Shown here in pieces: positions 62,984 to 64,000 of a stretch of 64,000 nt of DNA. The DNA is from Neptunitalea lumnitzerae (GTDB lineage: Bacteria > Bacteroidota > Bacteroidia > Flavobacteriales > Flavobacteriaceae), in assembly GCF_027924185.1 (NCBI RefSeq), contig NZ_BRVO01000002.1, positions 1 through 64,000 of the forward strand, in the 5' to 3' direction. The position numbers were made by a program, and so were the translations under genes. Below the pieces are notes generated by a model, which worked only from the letters and a program-made list of their open reading frames with translations, had not been told where the DNA came from and did no database searches. Numbering within the stretch: the first letter of the stretch is position 1; each line of letters opens with the position of its first letter.

Positions 62984-64000
62984 ATGAATAAACTGAAAAC
63001 TTATAATTTTCCTAAAATAGATTCATATATCAATCATCGAGAAGGGGAAATTAAACTAGGCGAAAAGGTTGACTATATAAATGACAATGATCCTGTAGAA
63101 AGTCAGCTTGAATTATCTAAGGCAAAGTATGTTGTTTTAGGAATACCTGAAAATCTTGGTATTAAAGCCGGATTGGGAGTAAGAGACGCAGCCTATACTT
63201 GGGAAGCAGCTTTACGTGCTTTGTTAAATGTACAACATAACAGATTTAATAAAGGAAAAAAATTATTAATATTAGGGCATCTTGATTTTGTAGATGAGGA
63301 AAATGAAGCTGCCGGACTGAACACCGAATCTGCCGAGGGAATTAAACAGTTAAAGAAAATTGTTGATACCATTGATAAAGAAGTAACCTACTGGGTACAA
63401 AAAATAGTAGCATCTGGTAAAACACCAATTATAATTGGTGGCGGACAAAATAATGCCTACGGTATTATTAAAGGATGTGCTTTAGCACTTAATAAACCTT
63501 TAAACGTGATTAACTTTGATGCCCATGCCGATTTATTAAAAATGAATGGGAGACATAGTGGTAATGCTTTTTCGTATGTTTTAAAAGAAGGCTTTATGAA
63601 AAAGTATTATATTTTTGGTATTCAGGAAAATCACGTACCAAAGTATGTTTTAAATACCATTAAAAAGAATAAAGACTTTATAAGATTTACCACCTTAGAA
63701 GAGCTTTTTATTAGAAGAGAAAAAGGAATTGATTTTGAACTTAACAGGGCGTATGAATTTGTAAAGAGTAGTGCCTTTGGGGTAGAAGTAGATTGTGATG
63801 TAATGACTAATTTCCCTTCTGATGCTATAAGTTTTAGTGGTTTTACACCTAGGGAGTTAAGACGCTCGGTTACACAATTTAGTAGTAGTAGTAATACTAC
63901 GTATTTGCACATATCTGAAGCAACACCAGATAGTGGTAGTAAATATGAAGCGCAACAAGTGGGAAGTTTTATATCTTGCCTTATTACAGATTTTATTCGT
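62984..64000 (+). CDS. hutG: Arginase-family (formimidoylglutamase-like) protein, 3' end cut
   Basis: An open frame of 339 codons from ATG 62984 to the window end with no stop, so the 3' end is missing. Arginase-fold motifs occur in order: IIIGGGQNNAYG (about 145-155), NFDAHADLL with the DAHAD metal site, VEVDCDVMTNFP with two of the metal Asp residues, and HISEATP near the end. The position of the first metal-binding His (GGGH/GGDH in relatives) is Gln (CAA). With hutI nearby, the likely reaction is formimidoylglutamate to glutamate and formamide, but the Gln leaves catalysis uncertain. Confidence 0.7.
   Translation, partial: MNKLKTYNFPKIDSYINHREGEIKLGEKVDYINDNDPVESQLELSKAKYVVLGIPENLGIKAGLGVRDAAYTWEAALRALLNVQHNRFNKGKKLLILGHLDFVDEENEAAGLNTESAEGIKQLKKIVDTIDKEVTYWVQKIVASGKTPIIIGGGQNNAYGIIKGCALALNKPLNVINFDAHADLLKMNGRHSGNAFSYVLKEGFMKKYYIFGIQENHVPKYVLNTIKKNKDFIRFTTLEELFIRREKGIDFELNRAYEFVKSSAFGVEVDCDVMTNFPSDAISFSGFTPRELRRSVTQFSSSSNTTYLHISEATPDSGSKYEAQQVGSFISCLITDFIR

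Noticed and set aside
1-64000. CRISPR arrays, tRNA or rRNA genes
   Set aside because: No regularly spaced repeat series and no cloverleaf- or rRNA-like conserved stretch was seen by eye; a dedicated scan was not possible.

Overview
The window is chromosomal DNA from a member of the Bacteroidota, most likely a marine Flavobacteriaceae. The pointers are: AT-rich DNA, dense gene packing with many 1-20 bp overlaps, almost no Shine-Dalgarno sequences, -7 boxes of the TAnnTTTG type, a SusC/SusD pair with an ECF sigma/FecR switch, a futalosine-independent menaquinone pathway, and HutI beside an arginase-family HutG-like gene. I saw no rRNA, tRNA, CRISPR array, intact insertion sequence or prophage.

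Layout. (1) 1-12,020: an acetate/propionate block. It runs: an AT-rich leader with a tandem 11-bp repeat, a solitary IS1 InsA-like Zn-ribbon/HTH protein, an outer-membrane porin, a DUF4212 protein plus SSS symporter, a fused SSS-histidine kinase, a single-domain response regulator, two small membrane proteins, a PrpE-type acyl-CoA synthetase and acetyl-CoA synthetase. (2) 12,023-16,150: ArsC-family protein, S41 peptidase and a LytS/LytTR two-component pair. (3) 16,270-18,190: a small accessory patch with a gene remnant, two unrecognised genes (one with an HNH-like Cys/His pattern) and a GC-richer palindromic element. (4) 18,191-30,860: zinc-ribbon protein, prfB with its programmed +1 frameshift, a transglutaminase/alpha-E/ATP-grasp trio, threonine aldolase, DUF1508, a histidine kinase/response regulator pair, YbaB, a MoxR/VWA pair and an SDR oxidoreductase. 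(5) 30,999-52,202: menaquinone genes menD, menB, menA, menC and menE in the same direction. They are interrupted by a CvfB-like S1 protein, a FecI/FecR/SusC/SusD/GDPD outer-membrane uptake cassette, a C1 peptidase, a TPR signalling protein, a metallo-hydrolase and a PAS-kinase/receiver pair. (6) 52,261-59,000: a small secreted protein whose start codon lies in a long hairpin, then TetR-RND-TolC efflux. (7) 59,135-64,000: lpd, hutI, a coiled-coil membrane protein, and an arginase-family (HutG-like) gene cut by the window end.

How the genes fit together. Region 1 couples short-chain fatty acid passage across the outer membrane, sodium-driven uptake, sensing by a transporter-kinase and CoA activation. 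It resembles the CrbS/CrbR acetate switch, except that the receiver has no output domain. The only DNA-binding candidate in the block is the InsA-like protein. Region 5 contains a self-contained signal-responsive uptake cassette: the STN domain of SusC would signal through FecR to the ECF sigma factor, and the cargo enzyme is a secreted glycerophosphodiesterase. Regions 6-7 hold a standard efflux operon and part of histidine degradation.

The most unusual signals are the hairpin plus T-tract enclosing the start codon at 52,300, the domesticated InsA-like gene at the head of the acetate block, the HNH-like accessory gene, the Gln in place of a metal-binding His in the arginase-family protein, and the TCGACA/TGTCGA palindromes upstream of both cvfB and tetR.
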